Below are positions 43,703-52,045 of a stretch of 64,000 nucleotides of DNA, in pieces. The stretch is taken from positions 28,809 to 92,808 of the forward strand of contig CAKTDV010000010.1 of the NCBI GenBank assembly GCA_934546745.1. Reading direction: 5' to 3'. The notes under the pieces were generated by a model. It had not been told where the DNA came from. It did not search any database and saw only the letters and a program-made list of their open reading frames with translations. Positions within the stretch are counted from its first letter, which is position 1, and each line of letters begins with the position of its first letter. The DNA comes from an uncultured Desulfovibrio sp. (lineage in GTDB: Bacteria; Desulfobacterota; Desulfovibrionia; Desulfovibrionales; Desulfovibrionaceae). Position numbers and translations under genes: made by a program.

Positions 43703-45432
43703 TGCGTTACAGTTCCGCGTACATTCCCACGCTCAAGGAAACGCCCGCCGACGCCGAGGTGGCAAGCCACAAGCTGCTGCTGCGGGCGGGCATGGCGCGC
43801 CGCCTCACCTCGGGCATCTATACCTATCTGCCGCTGGGGCTGCGGGCCATCCGCAATGTGGAGGCCGTCGTCCGCGAGGAAATGGAAAAGGCCGGTTTTG
43901 ACGAGCTGCTCATGCCCATGGTGCAGCCCGCCGATCTCTGGAAGGAAAGCGGCCGCTGGGTGTATTATGGCAGGGAGTTGCTGCGCTTCAAGGATCGCAA
44001 CGATCGGGAATACTGTCTGGGACCCACGCATGAGGAGGTCGTCACCGATCTGGTGCGCGGCGAGGTGCGTTCCTACCGTCAGCTTCCCGTGCGCCTGTAT
44101 CAGATTCAGACAAAGTTCCGCGATGAGGTGCGCCCCCGTTTCGGCCTGATGCGCGGCCGCGAGTTCGTCATGAAGGACGCCTATTCCTTTGATGCCGGCG
44201 ACGCCGGAGCGGAGGAGAGCTACAGGCGCATGTACGATGCCTATACCGCCATTTTCCGCCGCCTTGGGCTGCGTTTTCGCGCTGTGGAGGCGGATACCGG
44301 CTCCATTGGCGGCACATTCTCCCATGAGTTCATGGTGCTGGCCGACACGGGCGAGGACACCATCTGCGCCTGTACGGAATGCGACTACGCCGCCAACGTG
44401 GAGCGTGCTGAAGTCCTCTGGAAGGGAACGCCCAGCGGGGAGGCCTGCCCGGCCATGACCTGCGTGGAGACGCCCGGCGCGCATACGGTGGAGGATGTGG
44501 CCGCCCTGCTTGATGTCGCGCCGTCGCGGGTAATCAAGACTATGATTTTTGTGGCGGACGGCAAACCCGTGGCCGTGCTGGTGCGCGGCGATCGGGAGGT
44601 CAACGATGTCAAGCTCAGGAATCTGCTCAAGGCGCGGGAGGTGGAGCTTGCCGGGCCGGAAACCGTGCGTGCCGCAACGCATGCGCCTGTGGGCTTTGCC
44701 GGGCCCGTGGGGCTGCGGATTCCCGTCTATGCCGATATGGAACTGCGGGGAGCGACAGGCTACGTGGCCGGCGCCAACAAGGGCGACGCCCACGTCGTGA
44801 ACCTTGATTTGCGGCGCGACGCCACGGTGACGGCCTGGGCGGATCTGCGCCGCATCACGCTGGACGATCCCTGCCCGCGCTGCGGGGGCCGCATCGAGCT
44901 GCCCAAGGGCATCGAGGTGGGGCATATCTTCAAGCTGGGTACCAGGTACAGCGATGCCCTGCGCGCCGTGTTCCTCGACGAGAACGGCAGGGAACGCCCC
45001 ATGATTATGGGCTGCTACGGCATCGGCGTCTCGCGTGTGGTGGCGGCGGCCATCGAGCAGAACAACGATGAGCACGGCATCATCTTTCCCCTGCCGCTGG
45101 CGCCGGTACAGTGCATGGTGCTGTGCCTTGATCCGGGCAGGGAGGAGGTGGCCGCCCAGGCGGAAGCGATGGCCGCGCTGGCGGAGGCCGCCGGATTCTC
45201 CGTGCTGCTGGACGATCGGGAGGAACGTCCCGGCGTCAAGTTCAAGGACGCCGATCTGCTGGGCGCGCCCATGCAGCTCATTGTGGGCGGCAAGGGGCTG
45301 GCGCGCGGCGTGGTGGAATGCAAGGATCGCCGTACCGGTGAGAAGGGCGAACTGCCGCTGGAAGGCTTTGCGGATGCCTTTGCCACATGGGCCGGCGGCG
45401 TGCGCCAGGGCTGGGAGAGCGCCCGCCGCTAG
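43702..45432 (+). CDS. proS: Prolyl-tRNA synthetase, bacterial type with editing domain
   Basis: A 576-residue class II synthetase charging tRNA-Pro. Motif 1 region GLRAIRNVEAVVREEM, motif 2 FKDRNDREYCLGPTHEEV and RDEVRPRFGLMRGREFVMKDAYSF, and motif 3 GCYGIGVSRVVAA are present. The insertion editing domain lies at about 240-380 (VKTMIFVADGKPVAVLVRGDREVNDVKLRNLL). The C-terminal anticodon domain ends near 570. Length is typical of bacterial ProS. Confidence 0.97.
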   Translation: MRYSSAYIPTLKETPADAEVASHKLLLRAGMARRLTSGIYTYLPLGLRAIRNVEAVVREEMEKAGFDELLMPMVQPADLWKESGRWVYYGRELLRFKDRNDREYCLGPTHEEVVTDLVRGEVRSYRQLPVRLYQIQTKFRDEVRPRFGLMRGREFVMKDAYSFDAGDAGAEESYRRMYDAYTAIFRRLGLRFRAVEADTGSIGGTFSHEFMVLADTGEDTICACTECDYAANVERAEVLWKGTPSGEACPAMTCVETPGAHTVEDVAALLDVAPSRVIKTMIFVADGKPVAVLVRGDREVNDVKLRNLLKAREVELAGPETVRAATHAPVGFAGPVGLRIPVYADMELRGATGYVAGANKGDAHVVNLDLRRDATVTAWADLRRITLDDPCPRCGGRIELPKGIEVGHIFKLGTRYSDALRAVFLDENGRERPMIMGCYGIGVSRVVAAAIEQNNDEHGIIFPLPLAPVQCMVLCLDPGREEVAAQAEAMAALAEAAGFSVLLDDREERPGVKFKDADLLGAPMQLIVGGKGLARGVVECKDRRTGEKGELPLEGFADAFATWAGGVRQGWESARR

Positions 45433-45460
45433 ATCGGTTTCACGTTGGAAACGGTGAGCC

Positions 45461-46864
45461 ATGCCGGAATTCTCCCTGCCGGAAGACGGTGTCATTCTGG
45501 GCGTCCGGGCCCTGACGGAACGCCTTCGGCGAACGCTGGAGGCGCGCTTCCCCTTTGTGTGGGTACGAGGCGAGGTCTCCAACCTCTCCTGTCCTGCCTC
45601 TGGGCATGTGTACTTCAGCCTCAAGGATGCCGAGGCGCAGCTGCAATGCGTCTGCTTTCGTGGCCGGGCCCGCCGGGAGCGGCATTTTGATCCGCTGACA
45701 GGGGAGGTCTATGAGACGCCGCCGCCCCCGCCAGCGGACATGTTGCGCAACGGCCTTGACGTGCTCTGCGCGGGGCATATCGGCGTCTACGCGCCGCGCG
45801 GCATCTACCAGCTCTTTGTGGATCTGGTACAGCCAGCCGGGCTGGGCGATCTGGCGCGGGCCTTTGAGGAGCGCAAGCGCCGTCTGGCCGCCAGAGGCTT
45901 CTTCTCACTGGAGCGGAAACGCCCCCTTCCATTTGACCCGAAGCGCGTGGCCCTGCTTACCTCCCCGTCGGGAGCGGCCATCCATGACTTCCTGGAACTG
46001 GCCCGCCAGCGGGGCAGCGGATCGCGCATACGGCTTTTTCCCGTGCGGGTACAGGGCGAAGGCAGCGCAGGAGACATTGTTCAGGCACTGGACGAGGCGG
46101 CGCGGGAAGGGGCGGATGTCATCGTCCTTATTCGCGGCGGCGGTTCGCTGGAAGACCTTTGGACATTCAATGAGGAAGCTGTGGCGGATGCCGTGTTCCA
46201 GTCGCCCGTTCCCGTGTTGGCGGGCATCGGGCATGAGGTCGATGTGACCCTTGCCGATATGACCGCCGACGTGCGCGCCGCCACGCCCTCCCATGCGGCG
46301 CAGCTGCTCTGGCCGTCGCGCGCCGAGCTGGCGCAGCGTGTGGACGATCTGGAATCGGCCCTGCGGCAGGCCGCGCTGGGATCTGTGGAGCGTCTATCCC
46401 TGAGGCTGGACGGCGCGGCCCGGCGTCTGGAGCTGTTGGAGCCCGGCAGGCGTCTGGAACGTCTGGAGCGTCAGGCGGACATGGCGGAAAGCCGTCTCCA
46501 TGCCGCCGTGTGGCGGCGCCTTGACGCGGACGCCCTCCGGCTGGAACGGCTGGAACCCCGGCTTCACCGGGCCTTTGAGCGGGAGGCGCTTTCCCGCGAG
46601 GCCGCGTTGCCTTCTCTGGAGGCGCGGCTGGGGGGAGCTGTGACGGCCCTGCTGGACGCCCGTCTTCTCCGGTTGGAGCGCCTTGACGCGGCCCTTGCGG
46701 GCAAGGATCCCGCGGCCCCTCTGCGGCGGGGGTACGCGCTGCTGCGGGATGCCCGGGGCCGCGCCGTGGGTTCCGCCGGGGCGCTGAAAACCGGCGACGC
46801 CATCGCCGTGCAGCTGCGCGACGGTCGTGTGGATGCCGTTGTGACTGGGGTTTGTCATGAGTGA
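45461..46864 (+). CDS. xseA: Exodeoxyribonuclease VII large subunit
   Basis: A 467-residue nuclease subunit that, with XseB, degrades single-stranded DNA to oligonucleotides. The N-terminal OB fold covers 1-105 (VRGEVSNLSCPASGHVYFSLKDAEAQLQCVCFRG), followed by the catalytic region KRVALLTSPSGAAIHDFL, VIVLIRGGGSLEDLWTFNEEAVADAVF, GIGHEVDVTLADMTADVRAATPSHAA, and a long coiled region. Its end overlaps the M23 peptidase gene by 8 bases. Confidence 0.96.
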   Translation: MPEFSLPEDGVILGVRALTERLRRTLEARFPFVWVRGEVSNLSCPASGHVYFSLKDAEAQLQCVCFRGRARRERHFDPLTGEVYETPPPPPADMLRNGLDVLCAGHIGVYAPRGIYQLFVDLVQPAGLGDLARAFEERKRRLAARGFFSLERKRPLPFDPKRVALLTSPSGAAIHDFLELARQRGSGSRIRLFPVRVQGEGSAGDIVQALDEAAREGADVIVLIRGGGSLEDLWTFNEEAVADAVFQSPVPVLAGIGHEVDVTLADMTADVRAATPSHAAQLLWPSRAELAQRVDDLESALRQAALGSVERLSLRLDGAARRLELLEPGRRLERLERQADMAESRLHAAVWRRLDADALRLERLEPRLHRAFEREALSREAALPSLEARLGGAVTALLDARLLRLERLDAALAGKDPAAPLRRGYALLRDARGRAVGSAGALKTGDAIAVQLRDGRVDAVVTGVCHE

Positions 46865-47744
46865 GTACAGGCGACGGTTTTTCCGTAGTGTTGTTCTGCT
46901 GTGCCTTGTCTGCTGGGGCATGGGTGTCTGGCCTGCCCCGGCGCGGGCGGCTGCCCTGCGTCTGGAAGCGCCCCATCGCGTTGCGCGCGGCGACGCCTTT
47001 CTTGTGCTGGCGTCGTCGTCCCGGCCCGCGCGGCATTTTGTCTTTTCGTGGGGCGGCAAGGACTATGCCGCCGATGCGTCCCGGGAAGGCGGGCGCTGGC
47101 AGGCCGTCATGCTGCTGGGAATGCCGCTGGAGGAGAAGCGGGCGTCCCGGACGCTGGCCGCGCGCGATGGCGAGGATGCCGTCACAGCGGAGATTGCCGT
47201 CTTTGACAGAAAGCGCCCTGTGCAGGAGCTGCGCGTCGATAAAAAGTACGTATCGCCGCCGCCCGAAGTCCAGGCCCGCATCAGGGAAGATCGCCGCAAG
47301 GCGGCGCGCGCTCTGGCCGTCTACTCCTCCCATCGCCGCTGGACGGCCCCCTTTGTCCGCCCTGTGGAAGGCGGCGTCTCCAGCCTCTATGGTCTTCGCC
47401 GGGTGTTCAACGGGCAGCCGCGCGGTTTTCACAAGGGGCTTGATCTCCGTTCTCCCGAAGGGACGCCCATCAGGGCCTGCGCCGACGGTGTGGTGACGCT
47501 GGCCGACAATCTCTACTTTTCCGGCAACGCCGTCTATCTTGATCACGGGCTGGGTGTCTCCACGGCCTATCTGCATATGTCAAAGATTCTGGTACGCCCC
47601 GGCGACAGTGTGCGGCGCGGGCAGGTCGTCGGTCTGGTAGGCGCCACGGGCCGCGTGACGGGCCCCCATCTGCATCTGTCGCTGTTTGCGCAGGGGCAGT
47701 CCGTGGATATTTTGCCCTTGCTGGAGAAGAAGGAAAAACGCTAA
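46857..47744 (+). CDS. Exported M23/LytM metallopeptidase
   Basis: A 295-residue protein with a signal peptide (SVVLLCLVCWGMGVWPAPARA). A beta-rich N-terminal domain precedes the M23 domain: GFHKGLDLRSPEGTPIRAC supplies His and Asp zinc ligands and GRVTGPHLHLSLFAQG the HxH pair, so it is likely an active peptidoglycan endopeptidase. It lies between xseA and xseB, overlapping xseA by 8 bases, an unusual insertion into the xse pair. Confidence 0.92.
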   Translation: MSEYRRRFFRSVVLLCLVCWGMGVWPAPARAAALRLEAPHRVARGDAFLVLASSSRPARHFVFSWGGKDYAADASREGGRWQAVMLLGMPLEEKRASRTLAARDGEDAVTAEIAVFDRKRPVQELRVDKKYVSPPPEVQARIREDRRKAARALAVYSSHRRWTAPFVRPVEGGVSSLYGLRRVFNGQPRGFHKGLDLRSPEGTPIRACADGVVTLADNLYFSGNAVYLDHGLGVSTAYLHMSKILVRPGDSVRRGQVVGLVGATGRVTGPHLHLSLFAQGQSVDILPLLEKKEKR

Positions 47745-47772
47745 GCTCTGGCGAACGAGAGGGAGAAGCCGC

Positions 47773-48045
47773 ATGGCTGCACGGGAGAGCAAAAAAAACG
47801 CTTTTGAGACGCGCCTTGAACGCCTTCAGGAAATTGTCGTCGCGCTGGAACGCGGCGACCTGCCGCTGGATCAGGGCATGGCGCTCTATCGCGAGGGCGT
47901 GGAGTGCGCGCGCCTGTGCCGCAGGCGTCTGGAAGAGGCGCGCCACGAGGTGCGCCTGTGGCGGAACGGTGAGGAACTGGTTTTTGATGCGGAGGCCGCA
48001 CGCCCGCATGATGGGACGGCGCGCGAGGGGGATGACGGAAAATGA
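47773..48045 (+). CDS. xseB: Exodeoxyribonuclease VII small subunit
   Basis: A 90-residue helical protein with the XseB core FETRLERLQEIVVALERGDLPLDQGMALYREGVECARLCRRRLEEA. GGAGAAG lies 4 bases before ATG 47773. Several XseB copies bind each XseA. It overlaps ispA by 4 bases, as in many genomes where xseB-ispA-dxs is a unit. Confidence 0.93.
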   Translation: MAARESKKNAFETRLERLQEIVVALERGDLPLDQGMALYREGVECARLCRRRLEEARHEVRLWRNGEELVFDAEAARPHDGTAREGDDGK

Positions 48046-48935
48046 TGAGCGGCGAAGACATGAAGGCCCTGCTGTCGCGGCGGGCCTGTATGGTGGAAGA
48101 TTTCCTGCCTTCCTGCGTGGTGGGGGACGGTGTGCCGCCGCGACTGCGGGATTCCATGCTCTACAGCCTGCGTGCCGGAGGCAAGCGGCTGCGCCCCGTG
48201 CTCTGTCTGAGCTGCGCCGCGCTGTTCGGGCTGGCCGAGGCGGCCGTCCTGCCCTTTGCCGCCGCCATTGAGATGATCCATACCTATTCGCTCATTCATG
48301 ACGACCTGCCCGCCATGGACGATGACGATCTGCGCCGGGGCAAACCCTCCAACCACAGGGCGTTTGACGAGGCTACCGCCATCCTTGCCGGGGACGCCCT
48401 GCTGACGGACGCCTTCGGGCGCATGACGGCCGTGGATTTGCCCGCGTCGCGTGTGCTGGCCGCCGTGGAGGAAATGGCGCGCGCCGCCGGTTCGGCGGGC
48501 ATGGTGGGCGGGCAGGAATGGGATATGATCCATACCGGCATGCCGCCCGTCTCCCTGGAGGAACTGCGCCGTATGCACGCCATGAAGACCGGCGCGCTGC
48601 TGCGGGCCTCCTGCGTCTGCGGCGCGCTGCTGGCGGGCGCGGAAAGTGCCGATCTCCTCCGGATCAGCCGCTATGGCGCGGCCCTTGGCGTCGCCTTCCA
48701 GATAACCGACGATATCCTGGATGTGGTTTCCGATACCGAAACCCTTGGCAAACCCGCGGGCAGCGACGCCGGTCACGGCAAAAATACCTATCCCTCCCTT
48801 GTGGGGCTTGAGGAAAGCCGCCGCCTTGCGCGGGAGCAGGCCGTCGCCGCCCAGGAGGCACTGGCGTCCTTCCACGGCCCGGAGGCGGGATTTCTGCGGG
48901 CACTGGCCCTCTATACCGTGACGAGGGCCGCCTAG
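48042..48935 (+). CDS. ispA: Polyprenyl diphosphate synthase (farnesyl type)
   Basis: A 297-residue all-helical prenyltransferase joining IPP with DMAPP or GPP. The first aspartate-rich motif is DDLPAMDDDDLRRGK near residues 86-100, the second QITDDILDV near 224. The residues before the first motif (IHTYSLIHDD) fit farnesyl diphosphate synthases. It overlaps xseB and abuts dxs, giving the common xseB-ispA-dxs order. Confidence 0.93.
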   Translation: MMSGEDMKALLSRRACMVEDFLPSCVVGDGVPPRLRDSMLYSLRAGGKRLRPVLCLSCAALFGLAEAAVLPFAAAIEMIHTYSLIHDDLPAMDDDDLRRGKPSNHRAFDEATAILAGDALLTDAFGRMTAVDLPASRVLAAVEEMARAAGSAGMVGGQEWDMIHTGMPPVSLEELRRMHAMKTGALLRASCVCGALLAGAESADLLRISRYGAALGVAFQITDDILDVVSDTETLGKPAGSDAGHGKNTYPSLVGLEESRRLAREQAVAAQEALASFHGPEAGFLRALALYTVTRAA

Positions 48936-50873
48936 ATGACGCGCACCCCTTCCTCAGAAGCGGAGATGCCGTTGCGTCCGTGCCCTCTTCTGGAAAGCCT
49001 CGTCTCACCCGCGCGGCTTGCGTCCTTTTCCGACGCCCAGCTTGTGGAGCTGGCCGGAGAGGTGCGCCGCCGCATTGTGGACGTGGTGTCGCACACCGGA
49101 GGCCATCTTGCCCCTTCTCTGGGGGTGACGGATTTGACGCTGGCCCTGCTTTCCTGTTTCGATTTTGAGCGTGACAAGCTCATCTGGGACGTGGGGCATC
49201 AGGCCTATGCCTACAAACTGCTTACCGGCCGTCGCGACGCCTTCCCGACCCTGCGGCAGTGGGGCGGCATCTCCGGGTTTCCCCGCAGGACGGAAAGCCC
49301 CTATGACCATTTTGGCGTCGGGCATTCCTCGACGTCCATTTCCGCCGCACTTGGCATGGCGCTGGCACGTGATCTCTCCGGCCTTCACCATCACGTGGTC
49401 GCCGTCATCGGCGACGGCTCCCTCACCGGCGGCGAAGCCTTTGAGGGGCTGAACCTCGCCGGGCACATGGGCCGCCGCCTCATTGTGGTGCTCAACGACA
49501 ACGAGATTTCCATCTCGCCCAACGTGGGCGCGCTGTCCCGCTTCCTGAGCCGGACGCTCTCCCGCCGCTGGGTGCGGCAGGCCCGCAAGGATGTGCTCTC
49601 CTTCCTGCGCGCCGTGCCCCGCATCGGAAACAAGCTTGCCGAATACGCCATGCGCGGCGAATGGAGCTTCAAGTCCTTCTTCACGCCGGGTATGCTTTTC
49701 GAAGCCTTTCGTTTCACCTATATCGGGCCTGTCAATGGGCACGACATCCCGGCCCTGCGCCGTCATTTGCAGATGGCCGCCGCCGTGGAGGACGGTCCCG
49801 TGCTCCTGCATGTCCGTACCCACAAGGGCAGGGGCTACGCTCCCGCCGAACAGGATCCCGTGCATTTTCATGGCGTGGGCCATTTTCACCCGGAAACGGG
49901 TATGCCCGTCATTCCCGGCAAGGGGGCCGTGCCCTCCTTTACCGCCGTTTTTGGCAGGTCGCTGGCGGATCTGGCCGGGCGGGACAGGCGCATTGTCGCC
50001 ATCACCGCCGCCATGCCCGAAGGCACAGGCACCAGCGTTTTTCAGGAGCGCTTTCCCGATCGCTTCGTGGACGTGGGCATCTGTGAGCAGCATGCCGTCA
50101 CCTTTGCCGCCGGGCTGGCCTGTCAGGGCTACCGTCCCGCCGTGGCCATCTATTCCACCTTCCTGCAACGGGCCTATGATCAGATTGTGCATGACGTCTG
50201 CCTGCAAAACCTGCCCGTGACGTTCTGCATCGATCGCGCCGGCCTGGTGGGCGAAGACGGCGCGACGCATCACGGCGTGTTCGATATGGCCTATCTGCGC
50301 CATATTCCCAACATCTCCCTTCTGGCCCCGCGTGACGAGGAGCAGCTGCGCCGCTGCCTGGTCACGGCCTTTGCTCTTTCCGGCCCCTGTGCCATCCGCT
50401 ATCCGCGCGGCGCGGGCTATGGCGTGCCCCCGTCCGCCGCGCCCAATCCTCTGCCCGCGGGAGAAGGGGAGGTGCTTCAGGATGGCGAGGGTGTGGCCGT
50501 CATCGCCGTGGGCAGCCGGGTGCATCCCGCCCTGAGGGCCGCCGCCAGCGTTGCCGGGCGGCGCGGTATAACGCCGCTGGTGTTCGATCCCGTCTGGATC
50601 AAGCCCCTGCCCGAAGCCCAGATTGCCGATCTGGCCCGCCGCTTCCGGCGTATCGTCATTGTGGAGGAGGGCTGCCTTGCCGGAGGCGTTGGCGCTGCCG
50701 TGCTGGAATTTCTCAACGACGCCCGCCTTCTCAACGGACAGCGCATCCGGCGCATGGGCATTGGCGACGCCTTTGTGGAACACGGCAGCCAGACGCGCCT
50801 GCGCGAGGAGTGCGGCATCCGCGCCCACCACATCGCCGCCGCCATCGAATCCCTGCTTGACGAACAGGCCTAG
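48936..50873 (+). CDS. dxs: 1-deoxy-D-xylulose-5-phosphate synthase
   Basis: A 645-residue thiamine-diphosphate enzyme and first step of the MEP pathway, condensing pyruvate and glyceraldehyde 3-phosphate. The TPP motif is GDGSLTGGEAFEGLN with NDNEISISPNVGAL; FGVGHSSTSISAALGMA and GICEQHAVTFAAGLACQGYRPAVAIYSTFLQRAYDQIVHDV are also diagnostic. ATG 48936 directly follows the ispA stop. Together with ispG upstream, two MEP enzymes and a prenyltransferase lie within 8 kb. Confidence 0.97.
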   Translation: MTRTPSSEAEMPLRPCPLLESLVSPARLASFSDAQLVELAGEVRRRIVDVVSHTGGHLAPSLGVTDLTLALLSCFDFERDKLIWDVGHQAYAYKLLTGRRDAFPTLRQWGGISGFPRRTESPYDHFGVGHSSTSISAALGMALARDLSGLHHHVVAVIGDGSLTGGEAFEGLNLAGHMGRRLIVVLNDNEISISPNVGALSRFLSRTLSRRWVRQARKDVLSFLRAVPRIGNKLAEYAMRGEWSFKSFFTPGMLFEAFRFTYIGPVNGHDIPALRRHLQMAAAVEDGPVLLHVRTHKGRGYAPAEQDPVHFHGVGHFHPETGMPVIPGKGAVPSFTAVFGRSLADLAGRDRRIVAITAAMPEGTGTSVFQERFPDRFVDVGICEQHAVTFAAGLACQGYRPAVAIYSTFLQRAYDQIVHDVCLQNLPVTFCIDRAGLVGEDGATHHGVFDMAYLRHIPNISLLAPRDEEQLRRCLVTAFALSGPCAIRYPRGAGYGVPPSAAPNPLPAGEGEVLQDGEGVAVIAVGSRVHPALRAAASVAGRRGITPLVFDPVWIKPLPEAQIADLARRFRRIVIVEEGCLAGGVGAAVLEFLNDARLLNGQRIRRMGIGDAFVEHGSQTRLREECGIRAHHIAAAIESLLDEQA

Positions 50874-50927
50874 CCCGCCGCCGTCACGCTTTCCCGACAC
50901 GGGAAAAATCCTTGCGGCAGGTTCGTG

Positions 50928-51856
50928 TCATCTTCGCCGCTGCCATTTTTTAGGCGTCATGCCGTAGCGTCTGAAAAATGCCTGGCTGAAATGTCCCAGG
51001 CTCTGGTAGCCGATCCGCATGGCGATCTCCGTGACGTTCATGTCACCTGCGGCAAGCAGTTCGCGGGCAGTCTCCATGCGGTAGTTTCTGAAGTATTCAA
51101 ACACAGGCAGACCGAAGATCTGTTTGAAACCCGTCTTCAGTTTTTTTCGCCGATGCCCGCCATCCGTGCCAGCCGCGCAAGAGTAGGCGGGTTTTCCATG
51201 TCCCGAACCAGGATTTCCCGGGCTTCCTTTATGTGCCGTATATCTGACGGCGACAGGGGCGCCGTCCGTTCGCGGCTGCTGTCGCCAGCAAGATATTCGG
51301 TGAGCTGGGTTTCTATGAGTTCAAGTGTGCGGATTTCCCTGTGCAGGTTATGCAGGGGGCCCGCATAGGCGCTTGTTACAATATCCGCCAGAAGACGCCG
51401 TTTCCGCGCGCTGTGTTTTCCTGCCCACTGAAAGGCGGTTTTGCGCCCCTCGAGCGCGTATTCCAGTTGTTTGGGAATGATGCTGGCAGGCGCCTCCGCA
51501 ACGTAGGGAAACAGAAACTCTCTCTCCACGAGGATGCTGAGCCTGAGCATGCCTCCGTCGCATCTCATTGTCCCCGTTGTCTCTGAAAGAAAGGCGATGC
51601 CGTTGCCTCCGCACGTGTGCAGCCGCGTTGTTCCGCGCAGGGATCCGTGGCTGTAGGTGCAATGGTTTGATCCGGCGAGCATGAATCCGAAAATGAGCGG
51701 CGAATCCTGAATCTCAAAATCCAGAGACAATGGCGTCATGGGCGGATGCCGCGAAAGCTGCACCACAAGACCCGGCCTGATCGTAAAGGAGTCGGTTTCG
51801 CAGGTTCGATAGAAAGTGGGGCCGGCGAAGCATGTCAAATCGTGTTTTCCTCCCAT
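50928..51856 (-). pseudogene. AraC-family regulator, frameshifted in the helix-turn-helix
   Basis: Transcription regulator of the PchR/YbtA-like AraC type. The first frame encodes 239 residues, ending PPTLARLARMAGIGEKN at a TGA. Adding one base to the A7 run (51141-51147 on the plus strand) restores the reading LKTGFKQIFGLPVFEYFRNYRMETARELLAAGD and on to SLGHFSQAFFRRYGMTPKKWQRRR, stop at 50928-50930: a complete second helix-turn-helix. It is divergent from the TonB receptor gene, the position of siderophore-responsive activators. Real inactivation, slippage-controlled expression or a sequencing error all fit. Confidence 0.85.
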
Positions 51857-52045
51857 ACCTCCCCCGACAGCCCCGGCGATGCCCCGCTGGGGATATTTTT
51901 TGACCTTTCCAGGGGTAGCAGGACGCTTTTCGCCAGTGTACTGAAAAAGAAATCCTAATTCAATAAACCTGTTCCGCCTTTGTCATTTTTACAATTCAGC
52001 GTGAAACCGCTCTGGGCGTTTCGCGCCGGGAAGAGGGGGCGCACC
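51857..52045. promoter_or_regulatory. Divergent regulator / TonB receptor intergenic region
   Basis: 189 bases between the AraC-type gene and the receptor, where the regulator would act. It includes an imperfect CCCCGGCG...CGCTGGGG dyad (51873-51893). No clear Fur-like palindrome or strong -35/-10 pair was found by eye. GAGGGGGC lies 8 bases before the receptor ATG. Confidence 0.4.

Noticed and set aside
51857..52045. Fur box in the regulator/receptor intergenic region
   Set aside because: No GATAATGAT-type inverted repeat was found; iron control therefore cannot be claimed from sequence.
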